A stretch of DNA of 64,000 nucleotides from Streptococcus mitis (GCA_001914195.1 MKYF01000007.1:8712-72711), one strand, 5' to 3'; positions 8,454 through 17,336 are shown, numbered from the stretch's first letter. Notes: a model not told the origin generated them from the letters alone. Program-made: numbers and translations.

Positions 8454-8524
8454 AGGCGGTAGACGGATTTGAACCGACGATCAAGCTTTTGCAGAGCCGT
8501 GCCTTACCACTTGGCTATACCGCC
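8454..8524 (-). tRNA. tRNA-Cys (GCA)
   Basis: The minus strand folds as a tRNA of 71 bases. The acceptor GGCGGTA pairs with TACCGCC. The D arm is GCCAAGTGGTAAGGC, the anticodon loop CTGCAAA carries GCA, and the T arm contains GGTTCGAATCC. The discriminator base is U and no CCA is encoded. It stands alone, with its own promoter and terminator. Confidence 0.95.
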
Positions 8525-8536
8525 TTAACGTTTATT

Positions 8537-8565
8537 ATTATACCTTGAAAATGATTTTCAGTCAA
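8537..8565 (-). promoter_or_regulatory. tRNA-Cys promoter with a palindrome in its spacer
   Basis: On the minus strand TTGACT (8565-8560), a 17-base spacer and TATAAT (8542-8537) form a good sigma-A promoter 12 bases before the tRNA. Most of the spacer is a perfect 15-base palindrome, TGAAAAT-G-ATTTTCA (8546-8560). Confidence 0.75.
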
Positions 8566-8599
8566 TAGCTTTTTCAGATTTTTTGTGTTAATAAGCCTA

Positions 8600-8614
8600 A
8601 ATATTCTGAAAATT
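8600..8614 (+). promoter_or_regulatory. CodY-like box upstream of amiA
   Basis: AATATTCTGAAAATT matches the CodY consensus AATTTTCWGAAAATT at 14 of 15 positions and ends 12 bases before the amiA -35. CodY control of ami has been reported in pneumococcus, which fits; binding here is inferred. Confidence 0.7.
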
Positions 8615-8626
8615 CGTTTACTTTTA

Positions 8627-8655
8627 TTGAAATATCTTAAAATATATGGTATAAT
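8627..8655 (+). promoter_or_regulatory. amiA operon promoter
   Basis: TTGAAA (8627-8632), 17 bases, TATAAT (8650-8655), 36 bases before the amiA ATG. Confidence 0.8.
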
Positions 8656-8691
8656 CAATAATAACCTATACTTTATAAGAGGAGTAAATAA

Positions 8692-10680
8692 ATGAAAAAA
8701 AGTCGAGTGCTTGCTGTAGCGGGAGCTACCTTATTAGCGTCAGGAGTTCTAGCTGCGTGTTCAAACACTAGTTCAAATAATGCTAAATTAGCAAAAGATT
8801 ACCAATATGTTTATCAAACAGATCCAGAAACCTTGGATTATATCGTCAGCAATATCGATTCAACATCATTCGTCACAACAAATGCTGTAGATGGTTTGTT
8901 GGCTAACGATAAATATGGTAATCTGGTTCCTTCTATTGCTGAATCATGGACAGTTTCAAAAGATGGTTTGACTTATACCTATAAAATCCGTAAGGATGCT
9001 AAATGGGTAACTGCAGAAGGAGAAGAATATGCTCCTGTCACTGCTAAAGACTTTGTCACTGGTTTGAAGCATGCGGTAGATGGGAAATCAAAAGGACTTT
9101 CAATCGTTAGCTCTTCTATTAAGGGATTAGAAGCATATATTAAGGGTGAAACAAGCGATTTTTCAACCGTCGGAGTAAAGGCACTCGATGATCAAACACT
9201 AGAATATACCTTGAACCAGCCAGAAACTTTCTGGAATGACAAGACAACTAGTGGTGTTTTGATGCCGGTTAATGAAGAATTCTTAACTTCAAAAGGGGAA
9301 GGTTTTGGTGCCCCAACAGATGCCAACTCTATTCTTTATAACGGTCCATTTGTCTTGAAGGCTGTAACTCCTAAATCATCTATCGAGATGGCTAAAAATG
9401 ACACTTACTGGGACAAAGAAAATGTAAAAATTGAGAACGTTAAGCTCACTTTCTGGGATGGTAAGGACCAAGATGTCATTGCCAAAGGTTTTGCTGATGG
9501 TCAATATAGCAAGGCTCGTATCTTCCCTACAAGTTCTACATATGAAAAATATGCAGCTGACTTTAAAGATAACATTTACTTTAATGAACCAGGAGCGGGT
9601 GTTGCAACTGTCAGTTTGAATTATGGCCGTACAACCTATAACCACACTGCCAAAACAAGTGATGCCCAAAAGACATCTACTCAGAAAGCATTGCTAAACA
9701 AGGAATTCCGTCAAGCCTTGAACTTTGCTGTCGATCGCAATTCTTATTCAGCTCAAACAAATGGTACTGATGGAGCTGCAGTAGCCATCCGTAATACGTT
9801 TGCACCTTATAATCTTCAAGTTGGTAAGAAAACATTTGGTGAATTGGTACAAGATAGCTTGGCTAAGACAAATTCTTCTACTTGGTCAAACGTGTCTCTA
9901 GCAGATTCTCAAAATGGACTTTACAATGAAGAAAAAGCGAAAGAAGTCTTTGCTAAAGCAAAATCAAGCCTACAAGCTGAAGGTGTTGAATTCCCAATCC
10001 ACTTGGATGCCTTGGTTATCCAAGAATCAACAGCGGTTGTAAACCGTGTTCAATCATTGAAACAATCAATTGAAAAAGTATTGGGTTCAGATAATGTTGT
10101 TGTAGATTTACAACAAATGACTCAAGCAGAAGCTTTACCAATTTCATTTAGCGCTCCAACAGCTAAAGAACAAGACTGGGATATTCATACCTTGCTAGGA
10201 TGGAACCCTGACTATCAAGATCCTTCTACTTTCTTGGATCAATTCGTCCTTAAGGGAGGAAGCACTCGCCTTTACCTTGGTATTGACCAAAACACAGATG
10301 CATCAGTAGTAAGCAAACTTGGCTTAGCTGACTATGGAAAATTACTTGATGACGCAAACAGCGAAAACCAAGATGTTCAAAAACGTTATGAAAAATACGC
10401 AGTAGCACAAGCTTGGTTGACTGACAATGCTTTGACAATTCCAGTAATGGCTTCTCCTAAAGAAACAGCCGTTTCATATGTTTCAAAAGTTCTACCATTT
10501 AGCTCTTCATATTCTGTAGCCGGCCTTAAAGGTGAAAATTCAGGATACTTGAAGTACACTGAAGTTGGCGAAAAAGCAATTACCAAAGAAGAGTATGAAA
10601 AAGCTCGTGAAAAATGGTTGAAAGAAAAGACTGAGTCAAACGAGAAAGCTCAAAAAGAATTGGCAAGTCATGTGAAGTAA
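8692..10680 (+). CDS. amiA: Oligopeptide ABC transporter substrate-binding lipoprotein AmiA
   Basis: 662 residues. The lipoprotein signal peptide ends in LAAC (Cys at about residue 23), followed by an SBP family 5 peptide-binding domain with the typical start YVYQTDPETLDYIVSN and core FRQALNFAVDR. It captures oligopeptides outside the membrane for AmiCD/EF. The position directly before amiC and the C-terminal tail EEYEKAREKWLKEK identify it as the AmiA of this operon. Compared with my memory of pneumococcal AmiA, the middle looks diverged and partly like AliA, so its peptide range may differ. A hairpin with a short T-run after the stop would reduce downstream transcription relative to this gene. 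Confidence 0.9.
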   Translation: MKKSRVLAVAGATLLASGVLAACSNTSSNNAKLAKDYQYVYQTDPETLDYIVSNIDSTSFVTTNAVDGLLANDKYGNLVPSIAESWTVSKDGLTYTYKIRKDAKWVTAEGEEYAPVTAKDFVTGLKHAVDGKSKGLSIVSSSIKGLEAYIKGETSDFSTVGVKALDDQTLEYTLNQPETFWNDKTTSGVLMPVNEEFLTSKGEGFGAPTDANSILYNGPFVLKAVTPKSSIEMAKNDTYWDKENVKIENVKLTFWDGKDQDVIAKGFADGQYSKARIFPTSSTYEKYAADFKDNIYFNEPGAGVATVSLNYGRTTYNHTAKTSDAQKTSTQKALLNKEFRQALNFAVDRNSYSAQTNGTDGAAVAIRNTFAPYNLQVGKKTFGELVQDSLAKTNSSTWSNVSLADSQNGLYNEEKAKEVFAKAKSSLQAEGVEFPIHLDALVIQESTAVVNRVQSLKQSIEKVLGSDNVVVDLQQMTQAEALPISFSAPTAKEQDWDIHTLLGWNPDYQDPSTFLDQFVLKGGSTRLYLGIDQNTDASVVSKLGLADYGKLLDDANSENQDVQKRYEKYAVAQAWLTDNALTIPVMASPKETAVSYVSKVLPFSSSYSVAGLKGENSGYLKYTEVGEKAITKEEYEKAREKWLKEKTESNEKAQKELASHVK

Positions 10681-10692
10681 ATAATTTTCAAT

Positions 10693-10725
10693 AGAACTTT
10701 CTCTCCATGAGGAGAAGGTTCTTTT
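10693..10725 (+). terminator. Attenuating hairpin between amiA and amiC
   Basis: AGAACTTTCTCTCC pairs with GGAGAAGGTTCT around ATGA, followed by TTTT. It lies inside the operon, so partial termination would give more binding protein than permease, as is common in such operons. Confidence 0.7.
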
Positions 10726-10746
10726 GGGATTTTTAAAGGAAATGAT

Positions 10747-12243
10747 ATGAAAAAATATATTTTTATGCGTGTTTTGCGGTCCTTGGTTTCTATCTTCTTA
10801 GTAACAACCTTGACCTACACGATTATCTATACAATGGTTCCTCGAAAATTGATTTTCAAACAGGATACCAACTATAACAAGATTGCGACAACTGCTGATA
10901 AACGTGATAACTATGAGAATACTGTTTATGAGCGTATGGGCTATATCGAGTACTACGATACCAAAGAGTTGCAAGAAAAAGCTAGCCAGATGGATGCCTC
11001 TGTAACAGTTGAAGCTAATGATACCAACAAGGCTATCTATGAAAAATACATCAAACAAATCGGTCATGGTTGGACCTTGGGAGAATTTACTGAAAGTGGC
11101 CAATTCTACGCTACTCGTGAAATCCCAATTTTTGAACGTGTTTTTCACTTCTATGCTAACTTGATTGACATTGACCATACTAATAAAATTCAAGACCCTG
11201 AAAATCCAGACTTGAAACGTTACCTTCGTTTCGAAAACGATCCAGCGATCGGATGGTCATTGGTTGGTTCAGGTACCAAACACAAATATCTCTTGTACTT
11301 CAACAGTCAGTTCCCATTTGTTCATCAAAACTTTGTGAACATTAATTTAGGTGACTCTTATCCAACCTATGCTAATAGTCCTGTTTTACAGGTTATTACT
11401 CAGGGACAAGGGCAAACAAAAACAGCTCAAGTTCAGTTCCCAACAGGTAAGAAAACTTCTTCTGTAAATATTTACTCAAGAACCTACAAATCACCTAGTC
11501 AGGCTGATTCTCGTGAAGTAGCCAACTACGGAAAAGATGATCCATATACTGCAACTGAAAGTAACTACCAATATCCTTCTATGATTGCCAGCTCTGCTGT
11601 CGTTGGATTGATTGGTTTGGTGATTTCTTATGCGATTGCTGTGCCACTTGGTTCAGCTATGGCTCGCTTCAAGAACACTTGGATTGATAGTTTCTCAACA
11701 GGGGCTTTGACCTTCTTGATGGCTCTTCCAACAATTGCCTTGGTTTATATCGTTCGTTTGGCTGGTTCTTCAATTGGCTTGCCAGATTCATTCCCTATCT
11801 TGGGTGCTGGAGATTGGCGTTCATATGTTTTACCAGCAGTTATTCTTGGTTTATTGGGGGCTCCTGGTACAGCTATTTGGATTCGTCGTTACATGATTGA
11901 CTTACAGTCACAGGACTTTGTTCGTTTTGCTCGTGCAAAAGGTTTATCTGAAAAAGAAATTTCAAACAAACACATCTTTAAAAATGCCATGGTTCCGCTT
12001 GTTTCAGGAATTCCTGGTGCCGTTATCGGGGTTATCGGTGGTGCAACTCTTACTGAAACAGTCTTCGCCTTCCCAGGTATGGGTAAAATGTTGATTGACT
12101 CTGTAAAAGCATCTAATAACTCTATGGTCGTTGGTCTTGTCTTCATCTTTACATGTATTTCTATCTTCTCACTTCTTTTAGGAGATATTTGGATGACCAT
12201 TATTGACCCACGTATTAAATTGACTGAGAAAGGAGGCAAATAA
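10747..12243 (+). CDS. amiC: Oligopeptide ABC transporter permease AmiC
   Basis: 498 residues. One N-terminal membrane segment is followed by a large extracytoplasmic insert (about residues 35-275), characteristic of the long AmiC/OppB type, then five membrane segments. The BPD_transp_1 coupling motif is seen in MIDLQSQDFVRFARAKGLSEKEISNKHIFKNA (EAA loop). It forms the membrane channel with AmiD. Its stop overlaps the amiD start in a TAATG arrangement. Confidence 0.95.
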   Translation: MKKYIFMRVLRSLVSIFLVTTLTYTIIYTMVPRKLIFKQDTNYNKIATTADKRDNYENTVYERMGYIEYYDTKELQEKASQMDASVTVEANDTNKAIYEKYIKQIGHGWTLGEFTESGQFYATREIPIFERVFHFYANLIDIDHTNKIQDPENPDLKRYLRFENDPAIGWSLVGSGTKHKYLLYFNSQFPFVHQNFVNINLGDSYPTYANSPVLQVITQGQGQTKTAQVQFPTGKKTSSVNIYSRTYKSPSQADSREVANYGKDDPYTATESNYQYPSMIASSAVVGLIGLVISYAIAVPLGSAMARFKNTWIDSFSTGALTFLMALPTIALVYIVRLAGSSIGLPDSFPILGAGDWRSYVLPAVILGLLGAPGTAIWIRRYMIDLQSQDFVRFARAKGLSEKEISNKHIFKNAMVPLVSGIPGAVIGVIGGATLTETVFAFPGMGKMLIDSVKASNNSMVVGLVFIFTCISIFSLLLGDIWMTIIDPRIKLTEKGGK

Positions 12244-13169
12244 TGTCTACAATCGATAAAGAAAAATTTCAGTTTGTAAAACGTGACGATTTTGCCTCTG
12301 AAGCCATTGATGCGCCAGCTTATTCATACTGGGGTTCAGTGTTTAGACAATTTATGAAGAAAAAATCAACTGTAGTCATGTTGGGAATCTTGGTAGCTAT
12401 CATTTTGATGAGTTTCATCTACCCAATGTTTTCTAAGTTTGATTTCAATGATGTCAGCAAGGTAAACGACTTTAGTGCTCGTTATATCAAGCCAAATGCT
12501 GAGCATTGGTTCGGTACAGACAGTAACGGTAAATCACTCTTTGACGGTGTCTGGTTTGGAGCTCGTAACTCTATCCTCATTTCTGTGATTGCGACAGTGA
12601 TTAACTTGGTTATCGGTGTTTTTGTCGGTGGTATTTGGGGTATTTCAAAATCAGTTGACCGTGTCATGATGGAAGTTTATAATGTCATCTCAAACATCCC
12701 ATCTCTTTTGATTGTCATTGTCTTGACTTACTCAATCGGAGCTGGATTCTGGAATCTGATTTTTGCTATGAGTGTGACGACATGGATTGGAATTGCCTTC
12801 ATGATCCGTGTGCAAATCTTGCGTTACCGTGATTTGGAATACAACTTGGCGTCACGTACTTTGGGAACACCAACCTTGAAGATTGTTGCCAAAAACATCA
12901 TGCCACAATTGGTATCTGTTATTGTGACAACCATGACCCAAATGCTTCCAAGCTTTATCTCATACGAAGCCTTCTTGTCTTTCTTCGGTCTTGGATTACC
13001 GATTACAGTGCCAAGTTTGGGTCGTTTGATTTCAGATTATTCACAAAACGTAACAACCAATGCTTACTTGTTCTGGATTCCATTGACAACTCTTGTCTTG
13101 GTATCCTTGTCCCTTTTCGTAGTTGGTCAAAACTTAGCGGATGCTAGTGATCCACGTACACATAGATAG
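12243..13169 (+). CDS. amiD: Oligopeptide ABC transporter permease AmiD
   Basis: 308 residues with a cytoplasmic N-terminus, an OppC-type N-terminal membrane segment (about 42-64) and five further segments. The EAA loop reads DLEYNLASRTLGTPTLKIVAKNIMPQ. Partner of AmiC. AGGAGGCAAATAATG places the ribosome-binding site inside the end of amiC, indicating translational coupling. Confidence 0.95.
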   Translation: MSTIDKEKFQFVKRDDFASEAIDAPAYSYWGSVFRQFMKKKSTVVMLGILVAIILMSFIYPMFSKFDFNDVSKVNDFSARYIKPNAEHWFGTDSNGKSLFDGVWFGARNSILISVIATVINLVIGVFVGGIWGISKSVDRVMMEVYNVISNIPSLLIVIVLTYSIGAGFWNLIFAMSVTTWIGIAFMIRVQILRYRDLEYNLASRTLGTPTLKIVAKNIMPQLVSVIVTTMTQMLPSFISYEAFLSFFGLGLPITVPSLGRLISDYSQNVTTNAYLFWIPLTTLVLVSLSLFVVGQNLADASDPRTHR

Positions 13170-13177
13170 GAGTAGAA

Positions 13178-14245
13178 ATGACAAAAGAAAAAAATGTAAT
13201 TTTGACTGCTCGCGATATTGTCGTGGAATTTGACGTTCGTGACAAAGTATTGACAGCCATTCGCGGCGTTTCTCTTGAACTAGTTGAAGGAGAAGTATTA
13301 GCCTTGGTAGGTGAGTCAGGATCAGGGAAATCTGTTTTGACAAAGACTTTCACAGGTATGCTTGAAGAAAATGGTCGCATTGCTCAAGGAAGCATTGACT
13401 ACCGTGGTCAAGATTTGACAGCCTTGTCTTCTCACAAGGATTGGGAACAAATTCGTGGTGCTAAGATTGCGACTATCTTCCAAGATCCAATGACTAGTTT
13501 GGACCCAATTAAAACAATTGGTAGTCAGATTACAGAAGTTATTGTAAAACACCAAGGAAAAACAGCTAAAGAAGCGAAAGAATTGGCCATTGACTACATG
13601 AATAAGGTTGGGATTCCAGATGCAGATAGACGTTTTGATGAATACCCATTCCAATATTCTGGAGGAATGCGTCAACGTATCGTTATTGCGATTGCCCTTG
13701 CCTGCCGACCTGATGTCTTGATTTGTGATGAGCCAACGACTGCCTTGGATGTGACCATCCAAGCACAGATTATTGATTTGCTCAAATCTTTACAAAACGA
13801 GTATCATTTCACAACAATCTTTATTACCCACGACCTTGGTGTGGTGGCAAGTATTGCGGATAAGGTAGCGGTTATGTATGCAGGAGAAATCGTTGAGTAT
13901 GGAACTGTTGAGGAAGTCTTCTATGACCCTCGCCATCCATATACATGGAGTCTCTTGTCTAGCTTGCCTCAGCTTGCTGATGATAAAGGGGATCTTTACT
14001 CAATCCCAGGAACACCTCCGTCACTTTATACTGACCTGAAAGGGGATGCCTTTGCCTTGCGTTCTGACTATGCAATGCAGATTGACTTCGAACAAAAAGC
14101 TCCTCAATTTTCAGTATCAGAGACACATTGGGCTAAAACTTGGCTACTTCATGAGGATGCTCCAAAAGTAGAAAAACCAGCTGTGATTGCAAATCTCCAT
14201 GATAAGATTCGTGAAAAAATGGGATTTGCCCATCTGGCTGACTAG
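13178..14245 (+). CDS. amiE: Oligopeptide ABC transporter ATPase AmiE
   Basis: 355 residues. Walker A is GESGSGKS, the signature is YSGGMRQR, Walker B is VLICDEP and the switch His is in FITHDLG. The C-terminal oligopeptide/dipeptide domain includes HPYTWSLLSSLP and is typical of OppD. It hydrolyses ATP on the cytoplasmic face with AmiF. It begins 8 bases after amiD. Confidence 0.95.
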   Translation: MTKEKNVILTARDIVVEFDVRDKVLTAIRGVSLELVEGEVLALVGESGSGKSVLTKTFTGMLEENGRIAQGSIDYRGQDLTALSSHKDWEQIRGAKIATIFQDPMTSLDPIKTIGSQITEVIVKHQGKTAKEAKELAIDYMNKVGIPDADRRFDEYPFQYSGGMRQRIVIAIALACRPDVLICDEPTTALDVTIQAQIIDLLKSLQNEYHFTTIFITHDLGVVASIADKVAVMYAGEIVEYGTVEEVFYDPRHPYTWSLLSSLPQLADDKGDLYSIPGTPPSLYTDLKGDAFALRSDYAMQIDFEQKAPQFSVSETHWAKTWLLHEDAPKVEKPAVIANLHDKIREKMGFAHLAD

Positions 14246-14255
14246 GAGGAAGGAA

Positions 14256-15182
14256 ATGTCTGAAAAATTAGTAGAAATCAAAGATTTAGAAATTTCCTTC
14301 GGTGAAGGAAGTAAGAAGTTTGTCGCGGTTAAAAATGCTAACTTCTTTATCAACAAGGGAGAAACTTTCTCGCTTGTAGGTGAGTCAGGTAGTGGGAAAA
14401 CAACTATTGGTCGTGCGATAATCGGTCTCAATGATACGAGTAATGGAGATATCATTTTTGAAGGTCAAAAGATTAATGGTAAGAAATCGCGTGAACAAGC
14501 TGCAGAATTGATTCGTCGTATCCAGATGATTTTTCAAGACCCTGCCGCAAGTTTGAATGAACGTGCGACTGTTGATTATATTATTTCTGAAGGTCTTTAC
14601 AATCATCATCTGTTCAAAGATGAAGAAGAACGTAAAGAGAAAGTTAAAAATATTATCCGTGAAGTGGGACTTCTTGCTGAGCATTTGACTCGTTACCCTC
14701 ATGAATTCTCAGGTGGTCAACGTCAACGTATCGGTATTGCTCGCGCCTTGGTCATGCAACCAGACTTTGTTATTGCGGATGAGCCAATTTCAGCCTTGGA
14801 CGTTTCTGTGCGTGCCCAAGTCTTGAACTTGCTCAAAAAATTCCAAAAAGAACTTGGTTTGACCTATCTCTTCATCGCCCATGACTTGTCGGTCGTTCGT
14901 TTTATTTCAGATCGTATCGCAGTTATTTACAAGGGTGTTATTGTAGAGGTTGCAGAAACAGAAGAATTGTTTAACAATCCAATTCACCCATATACTCAAG
15001 CCTTGCTTTCAGCGGTACCAATTCCAGATCCAATCTTGGAACGTAAGAAGGTCTTGAAGGTTTACGACCCAAGTCAACACGACTATGAGACTGATAAGCC
15101 GTCTATGGTTGAAATCCGTCCAGGTCACTATGTGTGGGCTAACCAAGCAGAATTAACACGTTATAAACAAGATATACGCTAA
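14256..15182 (+). CDS. amiF: Oligopeptide ABC transporter ATPase AmiF
   Basis: 308 residues from the ATG at 14256, chosen because AGGAGGAAGGAA precedes it. Longer in-frame starts lie inside amiE and lack such a site. Walker A GESGSGKT, signature FSGGQRQR and Walker B FVIADEP are present; the C-terminal HPYTQALLSAVP matches the OppF type. Last gene of the operon, followed by a strong terminator. Confidence 0.95.
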   Translation: MSEKLVEIKDLEISFGEGSKKFVAVKNANFFINKGETFSLVGESGSGKTTIGRAIIGLNDTSNGDIIFEGQKINGKKSREQAAELIRRIQMIFQDPAASLNERATVDYIISEGLYNHHLFKDEEERKEKVKNIIREVGLLAEHLTRYPHEFSGGQRQRIGIARALVMQPDFVIADEPISALDVSVRAQVLNLLKKFQKELGLTYLFIAHDLSVVRFISDRIAVIYKGVIVEVAETEELFNNPIHPYTQALLSAVPIPDPILERKKVLKVYDPSQHDYETDKPSMVEIRPGHYVWANQAELTRYKQDIR

Positions 15183-15186
15183 TATT

Positions 15187-15236
15187 GGTTTTATAATTTC
15201 CATGTCAACTTTTATGGAAATTATAAACCTTTTTTG
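15187..15236 (+). terminator. Terminator of the ami operon
   Basis: A near-perfect 16-17-bp stem between 15187-15203 and 15214-15229 (arms GGTTTTATAATTTCCAT and ATGGAAATTATAAACC), then TTTTTT. Confidence 0.9.
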
Positions 15237-15303
15237 TTGGACTGATTTGAAAAACTTTGAAAGAATTTTCGAAAGAAATAGAATTCTTAGAAAATCATTG
15301 AAT

Positions 15304-15410
15304 TATAGTGAGATGAAATAAAATCTGAACAACTTTATTAGGAAAGTCAAATTCATTTCTAGAAAAGGTTTAGAAGTCGCGGCGAATTACTCTAGTTTCA
15401 ATCTACTATA
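15304..15410 (+). repeat. RUP-type repeat (107 bp)
   Basis: The element is exactly 107 bases. It begins TATAGTGAGATGAAATAA and ends TTTCAATCTACTATA, giving imperfect terminal inverted repeats bounded by TA, and has the AGAAGT core seen in RUP. RUPs are non-autonomous pneumococcal elements thought to be mobilised by IS630-Spn1. Assigned from memory of the family. Confidence 0.65.
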
Positions 15411-15414
15411 GTCT

Positions 15415-15566
15415 AATACTCTTCGAAAATCTCTTCAAACCACGTCAGCGTCGCCTTACCGTATATGTGTGATTGACTTCGTCAGTCTTATCTACAACCT
15501 CAAAATACTGTTTTGAGCAGCCTGCGGCTAGCTTCCTAGTTTGCTTTTTGATTTTCATTGAGTATA
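15415..15566 (+). repeat. BOX element, A-B-C type
   Basis: About 152 bases. boxA starts ATACTCTTCGAAAATC and contains CACGTCAGCGTCGCCTT, the complement of the classic BOX primer region. boxB contains CTCAAAATACTGTTTTGAG. boxC ends in GATTTTCATTGAGTAT. It lies 5 bases from the RUP. Confidence 0.9.
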
Positions 15567-15579
15567 ATATCTACAATGT

Positions 15580-15620
15580 AAAAAACTCTAGCTATCAGTT
15601 CATTGATAGTTAGAGTTTTT
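15580..15620 (-). terminator. Terminator of mleR
   Basis: AAAAACTCTAGCTATCA pairs with TGATAGTTAGAGTTTTT. Read on the minus strand it follows the mleR stop immediately and has T/A runs on both sides, so it could act in both directions. Confidence 0.85.
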
Positions 15621-15621
15621 T

Positions 15622-16500
15622 CTATTCATATGATTTAAGGAGATTAAATAAGGCTTCTACTTCTGATGACGGTGTAGCTGATTTAAGGTAAGCGTAATAA
15701 ACTGTAAAAGTTATCTTATCCTTCGGTATAAGAGGAATTTTTATTAAATCATCATCTTCATCAGAAAGTGCGATATTAGCCAGTAAACTAAGGCCGATCC
15801 CTTTCTTTAAAAGTTCTTTAAGGATGGCAATGTCATCAGTCTTAAAGAATATTTCTGCCTTGTTTTGATACTTTTGATTAAGCGTTTCAAAAGCTTTCAG
15901 GTGAACAAAGTGTTCATCTAAGAGTATAAAGGATTGATCTGCTAATTCTTCAAAAGCGAGGGAAGGAGCAGTGGCAAAAGGATGGTTCTTAGATAAAACG
16001 ACATACAGTTCTTTACGAAATAGCTCGTGTGACTCTATTGAAGGATAGTTGAGAGGTTCAATCAAACCGAGTAGGCTTGCATCAAGGTCTCCTTTGATGA
16101 GAAGGTTTAATAACTCCACGGAGCCACCGCGGATAGGGCGTACCTTTTTTAAAAAATCGAATTTATCTTTTTCGTTTAAGGCAGCAAAGAGATACTGAAT
16201 GATAATAGGAGGGAATCCTACAGTAGAGTATTGTGCCAAGGAGCGATTAATTTCTTTGTGAGTAGAAATGACCTCAGGTAAAATCAGTTCTGTATGCTTT
16301 AGAAGGATTTGTCCTTGAGGAGTTAGCTTGAAGGAACGATGCGAGGGGTCATGGTGAATCAATTTGCAGTTAAAGGATTCCTCTAAGCGCTTGATAGCAT
16401 AAGAAATAGATGGTTGGCTGACTTTATGTTGTTTTGCTACTTCCGTATAGGATTGAAGCTGGCAGAGGTCATAAAAATATTGTAGATCTTTTAAATTCAT
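15622..16500 (-). CDS. mleR: LysR-family regulator, MleR type
   Basis: 292 residues. The N-terminal winged helix-turn-helix is MNLKDLQYFYDLCQLQSYTEVAKQ through VSQPSISYAIKRLEESF, followed by a LysR substrate-binding domain (about 90-290). MleR activates malolactic genes, with L-malate as likely co-inducer, in lactic acid bacteria. mleS lies nearby but is separated by an XRE gene, and the two are transcribed in opposite directions. Assignment to MleR rests on this context plus sequence type. Confidence 0.8.
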   Translation of the reverse strand: MNLKDLQYFYDLCQLQSYTEVAKQHKVSQPSISYAIKRLEESFNCKLIHHDPSHRSFKLTPQGQILLKHTELILPEVISTHKEINRSLAQYSTVGFPPIIIQYLFAALNEKDKFDFLKKVRPIRGGSVELLNLLIKGDLDASLLGLIEPLNYPSIESHELFRKELYVVLSKNHPFATAPSLAFEELADQSFILLDEHFVHLKAFETLNQKYQNKAEIFFKTDDIAILKELLKKGIGLSLLANIALSDEDDDLIKIPLIPKDKITFTVYYAYLKSATPSSEVEALFNLLKSYE

Positions 16501-16627
16501 ATGGGCTCACTTTCATTAGTTGGAGAAGGAAAATAAGTGGAAAACAGCAGATAAATAATTTTTATCCGTATCCTACAATTTGACTATACGAGTATTCACC
16601 AGTTAAAATGTAAGTGAGTCAGGGATC

Positions 16628-16978
16628 TCAAAGATTATCTAAGATACTCTCAAAAATGACCAACATCTTTTCTCGTTTATCAATAGGGAGCTGTTTAATC
16701 TTCATGTTGATTCTTTTGAGTGAAAGATTGTCACTCTTATCAGAGGTTGATTCAAGGCTATCAAAATTGAAAAATTCCTCTGGGGTCATTTCTAGGGCGT
16801 CAATCACTTTTTCAAGACTGTGAATGGTCAGATTCACATTTTGGTTTTCAAGTTGATTGATATATTTAAGCCCGAGTCCTGCTTGTTCCGAAAGTTCTTC
16901 CTGGCTCATTTTATTCTGTGTTCGAAAATATTTCACTTTTTGGGAAATATATTGTTGTAAATAGTTTTTAGTTGTCAT
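16628..16978 (-). CDS. XRE-family transcriptional regulator
   Basis: 116 residues from ATG 16978; an upstream in-frame TTG at 16993 would add five residues. Neither start has a clear ribosome-binding site. The HTH_3 domain spans about residues 10-65 (KVKYFRTQNKMSQEELSEQAGLGLKYINQLENQ). The acidic middle and charged C-terminus (RINMKIKQLPIDKREKMLVIFESIL) probably form helices for dimerisation. An inverted repeat overlaps the start region, suggesting autoregulation. Its target and signal are unknown. Neighbours mleR and mleS suggest it may also affect malate metabolism. Confidence 0.8.
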   Translation of the reverse strand: MTTKNYLQQYISQKVKYFRTQNKMSQEELSEQAGLGLKYINQLENQNVNLTIHSLEKVIDALEMTPEEFFNFDSLESTSDKSDNLSLKRINMKIKQLPIDKREKMLVIFESILDNL

Positions 16979-17004
16979 ATAAATAGAATACAAGTTTTAT
17001 ATGA
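16974..17004. promoter_or_regulatory. Inverted repeat over the XRE gene start, probable operator
   Basis: GTCATATAAA (16974-16983) and TTTATATGAC (16995-17004) are perfect 10-base arms with 11 bases between, so half-site centres are 21 bp apart. It covers the start codon of the XRE gene. The remaining AT-rich stretch up to mleS (17005-17300) holds no gene that I can support. Confidence 0.55.
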
Positions 17005-17304
17005 CAAAAAAACACATTAAAAAATACAAAGTACTACATAGCGAACTTATATGATATTTATTTTAATTAGGATTGTCAATTTGTATGATTGGTTTATTTT
17101 ACTCGAAACTTTTAGTAAAGAGTGATCATCGAGAGTTTGATGAGTTCAGAAATTTATAAAATATAACAACTTAAAGTAGTATCAATAATAGTGTTTTAAG
17201 TATAAAAGAGCCTATTAGAAATTGTTCTCGTAGACTCATTATAACATATGCGTATACAATTGTATTATTTAAACAACAACGTTTTACGAACAATTCGTTT
17301 CATG

Positions 17305-17313
17305 TGGTATAAT
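17305..17313 (+). promoter_or_regulatory. mleS extended -10 promoter
   Basis: TGG-TATAAT (17305-17313), 23 bases before the mleS ATG, with AAAAAGGAGG as ribosome-binding site in between. Confidence 0.65.
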
Positions 17314-17336
17314 ATAAGTAAAAAGGAGGTTGCACT

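Noticed and set aside
15415..15566. The ~105-150-bp repeats as RUP elements or CRISPR repeats
   Set aside because: They contain the BOX primer sequence and A/B/C modular structure. They are dispersed singly in the window, without spacers.
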